A DNA stretch of 64,000 bases from Yamadazyma tenuis. Its lineage: Eukaryota; Ascomycota; Pichiomycetes; Serinales; Debaryomycetaceae. Both the position numbers and the translations under genes were made by a program. The notes beneath the pieces were generated by a model, which did no database searches, had not been told where the DNA came from, and was given only the letters and a program-made list of their open reading frames with translations. The DNA is taken from assembly GCF_029203305.1 (NCBI RefSeq), contig NC_089462.1, forward strand, positions 806,001 through 870,000, written 5' to 3'. Below, piece after piece: positions 45,318 to 55,567 of this stretch; position 1 is the first letter of the stretch, and each line of letters opens with the position of its first letter.

Positions 45318-47060
45318 TTACACCTCACTCTCCTTCTCCTCCTTCTCGATCACCTCGTCAATACACCTCAAACCTCTGTCTTTTACAAAAAATGCACTGA
45401 TGAAGCAAAAACCCATGAGGGGAATCGTCATATAAAAGTAGTTTCGAATCGCCTTCATGTACATCTTCTTCACCACCGTCACCTGACCATCCGTCAATCC
45501 TTGTACCAGAATCTTGTTATAGATATGTTCCTTCAAGTAAGTGAGATAGCCAACTGAAATATTGTCGTAATTGTCGGGGTTACTAAAAGCCTTATTGATC
45601 TCTGCCATCACTGTGTTGGTGACAATCAACGAGGCAACAGCAGTACCAATGGCGCCTCCGAGACACCGTACAACATTACGGGTGGAAATTACCACTGCCC
45701 GGTCGGCTTTTCTCGACTGGGCCTGTGCTGCCACCACCGATGGCTGAAACGTCCATCCCACCCCACATCCAATCACCAACAAAATCCCCACAATCTCCCC
45801 ATCTGGAGTGTTGATATCAAAGAGCATAAGCAACCCAAGCCCAAGCAACCACAGACCATATCCTCCACATATCACGTACTTATAGTGGCCGCTTCGTGAG
45901 ATGATCTGGCCGGCAATTGTCGACATCAACGCTTGGATTAACACCATCCCCACCTGCAACACCGCCGACTGCATTTCGGTTTTCCCCAACACAATCTGGA
46001 AGTAGTACGGAAGATAGTACTGGAACGAAAAGTAAATCAATCCATAAAAGAAGTTGGATGAGAAGATGAGGTTCAACAGAGTCGACTGGAATAAATTCAA
46101 GGGAATCATGGGCAACTTGGGGATTTTCCACTCGACGACAATAAACGCCACGGAGCAAAGCCCTCCTACCACAAACATCACGATCACCAACACACTGTTC
46201 CAACTATAGGTGGAGCCCCCGCCGTTTAATGGTACCAAGATCAACGTCAAGCCCGCAGTGCTGAAAAACATCCCGATGTAGTCAACCTTCATGAACTTCT
46301 CTTTTTTGGTCAACACTGAGTCCAAGTGCTTTTTGCGGTCCTCCACGAAGAAATAGGTGGTGGCCATCTGGATCGCCACAAGCCCTGGAAGCATATGGTA
46401 GAAATTTCTCCAGGACGAGCTCAGCACAAACGCAGACATCAAGAACGGGCCGCATGCATTGCCCAACCCGACATTGGCACCCAAAATTCCCTGGTAGTTC
46501 CCCCGCTGCTTCAACGTCACAATGTCGCTAATTAGCACCATCGTCATCGCCTGGATGCCTCCGGTCCCCACCCCAGCAAGTGCCCGGAAAATATAAAACT
46601 GGACCCCTGTCTGGGCGAACCCGCACGCCAAATCTGCTATTCCCAAGAATGCTAACGAGTATAGAAGCACCCCTTTGCGGCCAAAAATGTCTGCCAACCG
46701 TCCAAATAATACCTGGCACACACAGTTGGCCAAAAGAGAAGCAGTTCCGGCCCAGTTGATGGTCTTCTCTGCGTTTAATTCTTTCGCCAATGTGGGGAGA
46801 GCAATGGTCACTGCCGTTTGATCCACAAACGCGGTGAACACGTTGAATGCCATGATGAACATAATGGTGATGAGTTTCTTCCGAGGGAGAATGTTGAGGT
46901 GAGCGTCGCCCAACCGGTCGCTAAGATCTCGTTCTTTGTCTGGGGTAGTGGCAGCCGGGGGATCGGCTGGTGCTGTAGAATTGCCGTCATCCGATGAACA
47001 CAACTCGGGGCCCAAGTGAGTGTGTTCGTTCAGATGGATATTTTTGATTTCGTCTTTCAT
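45318..47060 (-). CDS. MFS drug:H+ antiporter, DHA2 (14-helix) family
   Basis: Plasma-membrane or vacuolar multidrug/basic amino acid antiporter family. 580 residues with about 14 predicted helices. Family motifs: FTAFVDQTAVTIALPTLAKEL in TM1, LFGRLADIFGRKGVLL (motif A), FYIFRALAGVGTGGIQAMTMVLISDIV (motif B) and LGANVGLGNACGPFLMSAFV (motif C). It is divergent from the first zinc-cluster regulator. A perfect CGG inverted repeat lies 85 bases upstream of the ATG and a TATAAAT near 47092-47099, consistent with an inducible pump. Substrate unknown. Confidence 0.88.
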   Translation of the reverse strand: MKDEIKNIHLNEHTHLGPELCSSDDGNSTAPADPPAATTPDKERDLSDRLGDAHLNILPRKKLITIMFIMAFNVFTAFVDQTAVTIALPTLAKELNAEKTINWAGTASLLANCVCQVLFGRLADIFGRKGVLLYSLAFLGIADLACGFAQTGVQFYIFRALAGVGTGGIQAMTMVLISDIVTLKQRGNYQGILGANVGLGNACGPFLMSAFVLSSSWRNFYHMLPGLVAIQMATTYFFVEDRKKHLDSVLTKKEKFMKVDYIGMFFSTAGLTLILVPLNGGGSTYSWNSVLVIVMFVVGGLCSVAFIVVEWKIPKLPMIPLNLFQSTLLNLIFSSNFFYGLIYFSFQYYLPYYFQIVLGKTEMQSAVLQVGMVLIQALMSTIAGQIISRSGHYKYVICGGYGLWLLGLGLLMLFDINTPDGEIVGILLVIGCGVGWTFQPSVVAAQAQSRKADRAVVISTRNVVRCLGGAIGTAVASLIVTNTVMAEINKAFSNPDNYDNISVGYLTYLKEHIYNKILVQGLTDGQVTVVKKMYMKAIRNYFYMTIPLMGFCFISAFFVKDRGLRCIDEVIEKEEKESEV

Positions 47061-47523
47061 GCTGCGATTTTTCGGGGAGCGGACTTGGACCCTATTTATA
47101 ATGGGGAGGAGGAGAGAGGTGAGAATTTTGACAGATATGAGACGCGGAGCCGAGCTCCGAAATTGTCAAATTATAGAAAAAGCTTTGAGGAACCATTCGA
47201 AAATGGGTGTTTTGAGAACGTATCCATTGTGGTGGAGTTCCCACCAGGTGTATTTGTGTGCTCCGTCGGTGGGCCCATAGGAACTCATCGCATATGGTCC
47301 GCTCACCGCTGTATATGGCCGCTTATCGCCGTCAGCATTATTGTCGGTACAGAAGCTGGTAGAGCTACTGGTTGTGCGTGGCATTTACCACTCTTCATTT
47401 TCCTGGCTCATTTTCCATTCTGACTGTCCTCCTATATCGCTTTCAAATCACTTTCAATCTTATCAATTTCTCACGTTTCGACCTCACAATTTTCGATCTC
47501 ATAAATGTCTCACAATTTCAAGC
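47061..47523. other. Divergent promoter, MFS antiporter / Zn2Cys6 regulator A
   Basis: Contains the CGG-N9-CCG palindrome (listed separately), a TATAAAT on the antiporter side and a CCGCTTATCGCCGTCAGC stretch (47319-47336) that partly matches the TAAGCGG motif found elsewhere. T/C-rich sequence precedes the regulator ATG. Confidence 0.6.
47145..47159. promoter_or_regulatory. Perfect inverted CGG repeat (CGG-N9-CCG)
   Basis: CGGAGCCGAGCTCCG: six-base arms CGGAGC and GCTCCG around a CGA centre. Zn2Cys6 dimers bind inverted CGG triplets with fixed spacing (established). It lies between the antiporter and a Zn2Cys6 gene, so it is a good candidate operator; occupancy is inference. Confidence 0.6.
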
Positions 47524-49977
47524 ATGGCACACAAGAGACATAGAAACACTATAGTCTGCACCTTCTGCAAACGTAGAAAGAGAAAGTGCGATAGGTGCCA
47601 GCCGTGCTCCTCATGTGTCAAGTTCGGCAACCCTGAATGCACCTACGACGTCAAACTCTTGCCCTTGGTCTCAAAACCTCCAGTGTTTGACACCAGCCTC
47701 CGAAACGAACTTTGTCTGCTTTCCCGAAAACTCGCCGAACTCGAAAAGAAGCTAGATGGCCCTGAAAGCGAGTCTGCATTGCCACCTCCCACCCACCTGT
47801 TTGGTGACTATTTGGGATGCAACCCCATCAACAGCCATAAAGACATTCTCCAATTGTCCCAATACCTGACAACCCTTTTCGTAAAAACCGGTTTCCAACG
47901 CTCGACTCCTCCGTTGGCCACCTTGTCTATGCTCCGAGCAGATCCCATGGTTTCAGCCTTATTGGAGTATGCAAACCTGGTTCTTGTGGAAGATAAGACC
48001 TACCAACCGGTGCTAAACAGCAAGTACGCCGCCATCGAAAAAAAGTTCTTCACCCAAGACGACGTGCTAAACGGGATGACGGCGTCTGAGCCGTACAAAA
48101 TTGGGGATAAAGGTCCAACGGTCTCTGTCGAGTCTGAAAAGACTGATGAGGTGAGTTTGACACATTTGGCGCTTGAGGTTCTCCCGGTGAGAAAGGCCAT
48201 TTGGCGGTACATCAACGTGTTCTTCTCCAAAATCTACCCTTACTATCCTATTTTGGATCAGCGTGAGTTTATGGACAGCATCAACGAAATTCTTGGTAAC
48301 TCGGAGCCCAATGAGACCCGCATAAAAGAGATTCACATCACCAAGAAAATTGATTTTGCCCATCTTGGTATCCTTCTACTCATACTACGGTTGAGCTATT
48401 TAGCCATCACGTCTCTTGCTTATAGAGCCAACGGCGACCTCGAACAACCTGGTTCAGAGCTTGCGTATTTAATGGACCACCCCATTGATGTCAAAGCGGT
48501 ATCGGGGTCCAAGCGGTGTATGGATCTTTTCCCATTGTATTCCGCATGGAGTATCGCTGTGTTGCAGATGGCGTTTCTTCAAAGATTATACATCATCGTG
48601 GCTCCTGAAGAAGGAGATGCTATCCGAGACTATGAGGCATTTGTCTATGATGGGGTCATCAACAATATGGCCCAATCATTAGGTTTGAACCGAGATATGG
48701 TGTTCACGTTTGGCCAAGGCCCCGATTCCAGACATCGAAACTTGTGTCAAAAGATTTGGTTGAGTGTGATCAGATTGAATTCGGACCAGTGCCTACGAAA
48801 TGGGTATCGTTTTCCCATTGATAGGGTTTCTTATGACACTTTACCACCCTCTGAAAGTGAGGTGACGAGCAGTTACGATACAGATTTGGAAAGAGCGGTG
48901 TTAAATAACCTTTCCAAAACCACAATTGAACCTGAAATCACTAGGATATTGGATTTGGTGTCCAATGTCCGTGATGGTATACCTTTAGTTGAGTTGTGTT
49001 CCTTATTGGAGTATTTTGAAAAGACCTATGTCAAAACTTATGGTGGTAAGAGAAGAGATCTCATACAAGAAAACTTCCCCAATGCAGTTGATAAAATGAA
49101 TCTGACAGTACTGTACATCTCCATGATGGTGTTAGACTTGACCATGTTATTCTTCATTTACAACTATTACCTCCAAGGAGACAACACCGAGATTCAATCA
49201 TTCTACGTAAATAAGTTGATTGTGACCGTTTGCTACGAATTTCTTCCGTTCTGCTGTGAGATCTTCCAAAATAGTGGGAAGATTTTCAAGGAATTTGGAG
49301 ATATCATGATTTTGCCAGGGATGTTCAATTTGCTTTATAAGGCAGCTATTGTCCTTTGCAGCATCCACTTCAGAAACAAAAAGGCCTTGCTGACCTTCCG
49401 TGACGATGAAGAGGTATGTGATATTCTTACCCAAACCAATACGATTCTTCTCAAGAACCTCCGGAACATCACTGATATCTTCTTGTACTTTAGTCCATGG
49501 TATTTTTCTGCGTGGAGGTCCAGTAGGAATATGGTTATTGTTTATGACTTGATGACAGGAGAAGGTTTGTACGAGTTCCACTCCATGAGGAACGCCCATG
49601 GGTTTCTGTTCCCCAAACTGCATTTTAAAAAGACTCTCGATGTGTTACGAACTTCTTCTGAAGAATGGAATCAGTACAGAACCACCAACGAACAAGGAAA
49701 AGAGGTATTTACTTTTCAGACCAGAGCATTGGTCAACCCGACCGTCGAAGGCCCTTCTGAGGTATCTCCAGCGACTTTCTTGGATACACGAAAAGAGGTA
49801 GACTCTCGTTGGCATGAGACACTCGCTTCCAGGTCTGGAATGCAACCTCCTTCGGAAGACCGGTCAAAGTGGAGTGGAGAATTGCAAGACGAGCTCTTCG
49901 CTAATGACCTTTCACGTCTCTTTGACTCGGCGTTGGTTGATGATTTCTTCGCAACCTACTTGAACGATCAACCATAG
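47524..49977 (+). CDS. Zn2Cys6 transcription factor, paralogue A
   Basis: 817 residues from the ATG at 47524; the open frame upstream starts at TTG in the promoter. The zinc cluster is at the extreme N-terminus: CTFCKRRKRKCDRCQPCSSC...ECTY, preceded by a short basic MAHKRHRNT. A fungal regulatory domain follows (LEVLPVRKAIWRYINVFFSKIYPYYPILDQREFMDSI, then DFAHLGILLLILRLSYLAITS and IYIVAPEEGD), resembling Mrr1-type drug-resistance regulators. The tail FDSALVDDFFATYLNDQP is acidic and hydrophobic, likely an activation region. It is adjacent to a drug antiporter and tandem with paralogue B. The exact orthologue is not settled. Confidence 0.88.
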   Translation: MAHKRHRNTIVCTFCKRRKRKCDRCQPCSSCVKFGNPECTYDVKLLPLVSKPPVFDTSLRNELCLLSRKLAELEKKLDGPESESALPPPTHLFGDYLGCNPINSHKDILQLSQYLTTLFVKTGFQRSTPPLATLSMLRADPMVSALLEYANLVLVEDKTYQPVLNSKYAAIEKKFFTQDDVLNGMTASEPYKIGDKGPTVSVESEKTDEVSLTHLALEVLPVRKAIWRYINVFFSKIYPYYPILDQREFMDSINEILGNSEPNETRIKEIHITKKIDFAHLGILLLILRLSYLAITSLAYRANGDLEQPGSELAYLMDHPIDVKAVSGSKRCMDLFPLYSAWSIAVLQMAFLQRLYIIVAPEEGDAIRDYEAFVYDGVINNMAQSLGLNRDMVFTFGQGPDSRHRNLCQKIWLSVIRLNSDQCLRNGYRFPIDRVSYDTLPPSESEVTSSYDTDLERAVLNNLSKTTIEPEITRILDLVSNVRDGIPLVELCSLLEYFEKTYVKTYGGKRRDLIQENFPNAVDKMNLTVLYISMMVLDLTMLFFIYNYYLQGDNTEIQSFYVNKLIVTVCYEFLPFCCEIFQNSGKIFKEFGDIMILPGMFNLLYKAAIVLCSIHFRNKKALLTFRDDEEVCDILTQTNTILLKNLRNITDIFLYFSPWYFSAWRSSRNMVIVYDLMTGEGLYEFHSMRNAHGFLFPKLHFKKTLDVLRTSSEEWNQYRTTNEQGKEVFTFQTRALVNPTVEGPSEVSPATFLDTRKEVDSRWHETLASRSGMQPPSEDRSKWSGELQDELFANDLSRLFDSALVDDFFATYLNDQP

Positions 49978-50198
49978 AGACGTACGTAACATAAATATAA
50001 TATAGTATGCATTTATGGAACGGCCAGATTCGTAAAGCTTTCTTGAATTCAAGAGACTATTAAGCGATTTGCACAGCGTAGAACAACTATTATCGTAAGT
50101 AATGACACTTCATAATCTCGGGTGATTTAATAATAGGGCTATAAATCTACTCACAGACCTTGGATCATCTAGTCGCGATATTCGCAGTCTGCAAAACT

Positions 50199-52736
50199 AT
50201 GGCCCACAAAACTATGTCTCACAAGAGAAACAGAAGCACATTGGTCTGCAACCTCTGCAAACGAAGGAAGAGAAAGTGTGATCGTGCAATCCCTTGTTCC
50301 ACATGTTGCAAGTTGGGTGTGGATTGCACCTACGATGTCAGTTCAACCCCAGCCGCAGTATCAAAACATACCTCCAAAGATAACAACCTTCGAAGTGAAC
50401 TATCTCTGCTTTCAAGAAAACTTGCTCTCCTCGAGAAGAAGAGCGCCACCCCTATTTTGAAACCTCCAAGCGGCCTTCACGAATCGGCATCGCCGTTGTT
50501 AACATCGCCTCCCACGGTTTCACCCGATTTATCTTCTATCACATCATTTGACGACTACCTAGCATATAATCCAGTCAACAGCCCTGAAGATGCAATCAAC
50601 TTCGCCGAGTATCTGACTACTCTCATGACATCGTCGGGCCTTCGCCGGTCGAACCCGCCGTTCAGTCCCTTGACCATTTGCAGGGCAGACCCCATGATTC
50701 TTGCGTTATTGGAATACACAGATCTGGTTTTGGTCCAAGAGAAATGGGACAATTCAGTGGTACTTAATAATGAGTACTCTGCCATTGAAAAGAAGTTTTC
50801 CACCAAGTCTGATATGCTAGACGGATTTGACGACGTTAAGCCCTATGAAACTTCCGAAAAGGAATCCTTCAAAATAGGTGGTGATTCTACCTCAGACGAA
50901 GCGGCCGTCAGTTTGGCTCGACTGAGCCTAGAGGTTCTCCCGGTTAGGAAGGCCATCTGGCGATATATTAACGTTTACTTCTCCAAAATCTATCCCTATT
51001 GTCCCACTATGGATCAACGTGCATTCATGGATACTATCACCAAAATCATTGGAACTGGTGAGCCAAATGAAACTCGAATAGAAACCCTCCACATCAACCG
51101 GCGAATTGATTTTGCCCATCTAGGAATCCTTCTAATCATGCTACGGTTGAGCTATTTAACTATCACATCACATTCCTTCAGAACTAATGGTGAGCTCCAA
51201 CAACCAGGTTCTGATCTTGCGTATTTGGTCAACCACCCTATTGACATCAAAGTGGTTGCGGTGTCCAAGCGGTGTATGGACTGTTTCCACTTGTATTCAA
51301 CAACAAGCATTCCGGTATTGCAATTGGTTTTACTTCACAGAGTATATTTCATCTTGGCTCCTGAAGAAGGTGATTCGGGTAGAGAGTCTGAAGTGTATAC
51401 CTATAATAATGTCATCAACGGTATGACATACGCATTAGGTTTGAACCGAGAACTGGTGTTCACGTATAATACAGGGCCCGATTCCAGGCATAGAAACTTG
51501 TGCCGTAAAATTTGGTTGAGTGTATATGGTTTAAATGTTGGTCATTGCTTGAGAAACGGATACCGTCTTCCCATTGAACCCGATTCTTATGACACTTTAC
51601 TACCCGATGCTGGGAGTGAGGTGACAAGTATCTACGATGCAGATTTGGAAAATGTAGTATTGGACGTCTTTTCCAGAAGCAAACTTGAACCTGAAGTTCC
51701 CAGGATATTAGAATTGGTGTCGAATGTTCGTAAAGGTGCACCCCTAGTTGAATTGTGTTCATTGTTGGAATACTTCGAGAGAACCTATCTCGAAAGTTAT
51801 GGTGTTACAAGGAAGGAGATTATGGAAGGGTCTTTCCCTCATGAACTTGAGCGACTCTATCGAGCTCTGATATATCTTACAGCTATTGGGATGGATATAA
51901 CTATTTTGATGATGGTGTTCAACTATTACATGAAAAAAGATGATATCGAGATTCAATCATTCTACTTAAATAAGTTGATAGTGACCGTGTGCTATGACTT
52001 TCTTCCATTCTGCTGTGAGATCTTTCAGAATGGTGGGAAGATTTTTAAGGAATTTGGAGATATCAGCATATTCCCCGTAATATTGAGCATGCTTTATAAA
52101 GCAGCTATTGTCCTTTGCAGCATCCACTTCAGAAACAAAAAGGCCTTGCTGACCTTCTGCAATGATGCCGAAGTGTGTGATATTCTTACCCAAACCAATA
52201 CGATTCTTCTCAAGAACCTTCGGAACATCACTGATATCTTCTTATACTTTAGTCCATGGTATTTTTCTGCATGGAAATCAAGCAGAAACTTGGTTGTGGT
52301 CTACGACTTGATGACAGGAGAAGGTTTGTACGAGTTCCACTCCATGAGGAACGCCCATGGGTTTCTGTTCCCCAAACTGCATTTTAAAAAGACTCTCGAT
52401 GTGTTACGAACTTCTTCTGAAGAATGGAATCAGTACAGAACCACCAACGAACAAGGAAAAGAGGTATTTACTTTTCAGACCAGAGCATTGGTCAACCCGA
52501 CCGTCGAAGGCCCTTCTGAGGTATCTCCAGCAACCTTTTTGGATACACGAAAAGAGGTAGACTCTCGTTGGCATGAGACACTCGCTTCCAGGTCTGGAAT
52601 GCAACCTCCTTCGGAAGACCGGTCAAAGTGGAGTGCAGAATTGCAAGACGAGCTCTTAGCTAATGATATTTCACGTCTCTTTGACTCAGCCTTGGTTGAT
52701 GATTTCTTTGCCACCTACTTGAACGATCAGCCATAG
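50199..52736 (+). CDS. Zn2Cys6 transcription factor, paralogue B
   Basis: 845 residues from the ATG at 50199 (a second ATG at 50214 would remove five). The zinc cluster CNLCKRRKRKCDRAIPCSTCCKLGVDCTY is preceded by SHKRNRST. It is a tandem duplicate of paralogue A: the N-terminal and middle parts are diverged but alignable throughout (LEVLPVRKAIWRYINVYFSKIYPYCPTMDQRAFMDTI), while the last 430 bases are almost identical, including 227 bases without any difference. The spacer to A is only 221 bases. It probably controls related drug or stress genes. Confidence 0.88.
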   Translation: MAHKTMSHKRNRSTLVCNLCKRRKRKCDRAIPCSTCCKLGVDCTYDVSSTPAAVSKHTSKDNNLRSELSLLSRKLALLEKKSATPILKPPSGLHESASPLLTSPPTVSPDLSSITSFDDYLAYNPVNSPEDAINFAEYLTTLMTSSGLRRSNPPFSPLTICRADPMILALLEYTDLVLVQEKWDNSVVLNNEYSAIEKKFSTKSDMLDGFDDVKPYETSEKESFKIGGDSTSDEAAVSLARLSLEVLPVRKAIWRYINVYFSKIYPYCPTMDQRAFMDTITKIIGTGEPNETRIETLHINRRIDFAHLGILLIMLRLSYLTITSHSFRTNGELQQPGSDLAYLVNHPIDIKVVAVSKRCMDCFHLYSTTSIPVLQLVLLHRVYFILAPEEGDSGRESEVYTYNNVINGMTYALGLNRELVFTYNTGPDSRHRNLCRKIWLSVYGLNVGHCLRNGYRLPIEPDSYDTLLPDAGSEVTSIYDADLENVVLDVFSRSKLEPEVPRILELVSNVRKGAPLVELCSLLEYFERTYLESYGVTRKEIMEGSFPHELERLYRALIYLTAIGMDITILMMVFNYYMKKDDIEIQSFYLNKLIVTVCYDFLPFCCEIFQNGGKIFKEFGDISIFPVILSMLYKAAIVLCSIHFRNKKALLTFCNDAEVCDILTQTNTILLKNLRNITDIFLYFSPWYFSAWKSSRNLVVVYDLMTGEGLYEFHSMRNAHGFLFPKLHFKKTLDVLRTSSEEWNQYRTTNEQGKEVFTFQTRALVNPTVEGPSEVSPATFLDTRKEVDSRWHETLASRSGMQPPSEDRSKWSAELQDELLANDISRLFDSALVDDFFATYLNDQP

Positions 52737-52824
52737 ACAATTTTCACTCACTCACATTAGCAGCCAGATATGAAGATGCGCACGATCAAAACAATTCCTC
52801 CGCCACCGCAGCGACTGAAACACC

Positions 52825-54153
52825 ATGGTGAAAGACACACAATATTACGATCTTTTAGGCGTAGAAGCCACGGCCAGCGACCTTGAGTTGAAAAAAGCCT
52901 ACCGAAAGCAAGCAATCAAGTTACATCCCGATAAAAATCCAGATGATCCCGAAGCTGCCAGTAAATTCCAGGAGTTGGGAGAAGCGTACGGAATCTTAAA
53001 AGACTCCGATAAAAGAGCACTTTACGACGAGTTGGGGGTGGAAGGTATGCAAGAGCGCCAGGTCAATAGCGAGGCTGCCGATATTGACCCGGCCGAATTC
53101 TTCTCGATGGTTTTCGGTGGAGACAGTTTCAAAGATTGGATAGGCGAGTTGAGCATGATCAATGATATCAGCAAGACGGCCGAGATCTTTGAGGATGAAG
53201 AGGCGGAAGTGGGTCAGGAGCTGGTCAGTGGCTCGGTGCCGGCTTCTGGCGATGTTGCCGTTAATGACAATAAATTGTCGAATACCGACAAAAAGGACGA
53301 TGTGATGACCACCGAAGGTATCAATAGACGTAAAAACCAGAAAATGACCCCGGAGAAGCGGGAAAAGATCTTGGCGCTCCGAGAGGAAAGGAAGCAAAAG
53401 GAAGCCCAGCGAATTCAAGAATTGGTCGATAAGCTCATCAGTAAAATCGACAAGTACGACCTGGCCCAACATAATCCTGGAGCATTGGCGGACTTCAAAA
53501 AGCGCTTGGACACCGAATTTGAAGATATGAAGATAGAGAGCTTCGGAATTGAGTTGTTACATCTTATCGGTAAAATCTACAGGAACCAAGCGTCAGCCAG
53601 ATTGCTGTCTTCCAAGACATTTGGAGTTTCGAAAATCTTTACCAATGCCAAGACCACTGCTGGCACGGTGAAGAACGGATATTCAATTCTCAAGACTGCA
53701 TTGGATGCTCAGGCGTCCATGGAGCAAATGGTAGCAGAGCAAGAGCTTTTGCAACAAAAGGAGATATTAACCGATGCCGATCATATGCGCATGGCCGAAA
53801 TGGAACGGTTGATCACCGGTAAATTTTTGGCCACTGCATGGGCGTCTACCAAATTCGAAGTAACGGGCATCCTTAATAAAGTGTGTCAAAAATTATTGAA
53901 TGATAAGAGTCTTGCCAAGAAAGAGAAAAATAAACGTGCCAAAGCCCTTCACTTTATTGGTGAAATGATGGCCCGGGTAGAAAGATCTCCAGAGGAAGCA
54001 GAGGAGGCCCGTATATTTGAGGAGATGATGGCCGAAGCCAGCAATAAGAAGAAGAAGAACAATAATGCTTTTGATCAAAAGCACTTTGAAGACTATTTGG
54101 CCACCTTTGTAGACCAAAACCCAAACGAGGAACACGCAACAAACCGTGATTGA
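52825..54153 (+). CDS. J-domain protein, Caj1/Djp1 type
   Basis: Hsp40 co-chaperone. The J-domain opens the protein ([44 protein letters not shown], with the HPD loop), then a DnaJ-X domain covers most of the C-terminal half ([46 protein letters not shown] and [27 protein letters not shown]). S. cerevisiae has Caj1 (391) and Djp1 (432, peroxisomal import); at 442 residues this resembles both, and CUG-clade yeasts seem to have one such gene. No Cys-rich zinc region. Confidence 0.85.
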   Translation: MVKDTQYYDLLGVEATASDLELKKAYRKQAIKLHPDKNPDDPEAASKFQELGEAYGILKDSDKRALYDELGVEGMQERQVNSEAADIDPAEFFSMVFGGDSFKDWIGELSMINDISKTAEIFEDEEAEVGQELVSGSVPASGDVAVNDNKLSNTDKKDDVMTTEGINRRKNQKMTPEKREKILALREERKQKEAQRIQELVDKLISKIDKYDLAQHNPGALADFKKRLDTEFEDMKIESFGIELLHLIGKIYRNQASARLLSSKTFGVSKIFTNAKTTAGTVKNGYSILKTALDAQASMEQMVAEQELLQQKEILTDADHMRMAEMERLITGKFLATAWASTKFEVTGILNKVCQKLLNDKSLAKKEKNKRAKALHFIGEMMARVERSPEEAEEARIFEEMMAEASNKKKKNNNAFDQKHFEDYLATFVDQNPNEEHATNRD

Positions 54154-54357
54154 ATTTATATCTAATTAACCCCTTCTTCTTAGTAATATAAAGTCTCCTT
54201 GCTCATCCTCCACTCAGATAAGCCCCTTTTATCTCTATTGTTGTTCAATTGTGGGTGCAACCAGGCGGATTGGCGGGTCGTGTCCCGGCCGTGTATTGCG
54301 CGCCTCCTCCAACATCCATCATCAAATATTTCATCGAGTGTCAATTCCTCCTACAAC

Positions 54358-54624
54358 ATGCCAAATCAGCAAGAAGTATTGGTTCTTTGTAAGGCCTTGT
54401 TGCGCAAGGCATACAAGTTTGACAACTACAACTTCCGCGAGTACAGCAAACGTAAGGTCATGGATGAATTCAGAGCTCACCGCAGCGTTTCCTCGCCTTC
54501 CGAAATTACCAAATTATACAACGAAGGCATCAACCAATTAGCCATGATTACCCGGCAAACCCACATTTCCCAAATGTACACGTTCGATAAATTGGTGGTG
54601 GAGCCTTTGAAAAAGCATCACTAG
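54358..54624 (+). CDS. ISD11: Mitochondrial desulfurase accessory protein Isd11 (LYRM4)
   Basis: LYR-family partner that stabilises the cysteine desulfurase Nfs1 during Fe-S cluster assembly. 88 residues from the ATG at 54358 (94 in yeast): VLVLCKALLRKAYKFDNYNFREYSKRKVMDEFRAHR, then GINQLAMITRQTHISQMYTFDKLVVEPLKK, close to the yeast ending SQMYTFDRLVVEPL. The LYR tripeptide reads Leu-Cys-Lys here (S. cerevisiae has LYK). The open frame upstream is a promoter artefact. Confidence 0.92.
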   Translation: MPNQQEVLVLCKALLRKAYKFDNYNFREYSKRKVMDEFRAHRSVSSPSEITKLYNEGINQLAMITRQTHISQMYTFDKLVVEPLKKHH

Positions 54625-55567
54625 AGAATGATAAAAAATATTTTCCTACCGGGCCTGGTATGGATAAATGCGCCCACCTCGTTATTCACTGGTTGCTCCC
54701 CAATGGTTCTGCGTCCAAGGTGACGGCGCAGACACGAAGATCCTGAAACGGACATGCTATTTGTTGTAAATAGTTCCCGTCATGTACATACCCGCCAATA
54801 TACAATATGATCCGGCACCGCTGGTTTCGGTAATGTCAAATACTGCTTCTGTAATGCTAAACCCGCCGGGCGGGCTCAAGTGCCAGTCCGACCCTGGCTC
54901 CGGCTCGGCACATGTAATGGTTCAGTAGATAATATCGACCAATTTACTGGCTAGGCCTAATTCCACATTGTTCTCGCACAATGCCCATGTACAAGGGTAT
55001 TTTTAGCCCGCGCCAAGCCTGAGTTCTTCTCGTCGACAAGAAAAATTGCGCCAAATTTGACATTAATTTGACATATCCCAAGTCATTTCGCCAGGGCGCA
55101 ACCAGACCACCACAGGTGCCGATAGAGTTTGCTTAAATAAACTTTGTATTGTTAAAAAACCTTGATAAACAGTGGCAGGAGCCTTCAGTAGTCCTTCGCC
55201 TGTCTACCTATACCACTACAAACCATGGTGAAAATATGCAGCCAATGACCGAGCGGCTTATTGCTAGCCTCGACCAATAAAGGAGAGGCTTGTTGTGAGC
55301 CCCGGGCCTGTCTATGCATGCTGCACCCGAAACAATAAGGCTTGTGCGCTGATGAATCAGATAAAAAAAAATATCTGGCACTACCCAAAACGGTATCCTT
55401 GTGACATCGGCTTGACCCATGGTACACAACGGAGTTCAACCTAGCCAATAGTTCATGAGGCGTTACAGGTGCTTGGTATGCAGTTAATTTCTGTGGTTTT
55501 TTTTTTTTTACCCCTGCTACTATAAAAGACAATTACTGCCCTGTTGGATTTTGCCATATACTTGACA
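54625..55567. other. Long upstream region of the ferric reductase gene
   Basis: About 940 bases without a gene. Includes a CCCGCCGGGCGGG inverted motif (about 54866), several GATAA-like sequences (for example CAGATAAAAA near 55345), a T-run (55498-55509) and a TATAAAAG at about 55521. Its length and a good TATA box suit a tightly regulated gene. Confidence 0.5.

Noticed and set aside
47341..47523. Upstream extension of zinc-cluster regulator A
   Set aside because: Begins at TTG in promoter sequence; the zinc cluster starts right after the ATG at 47524, as in paralogue B.
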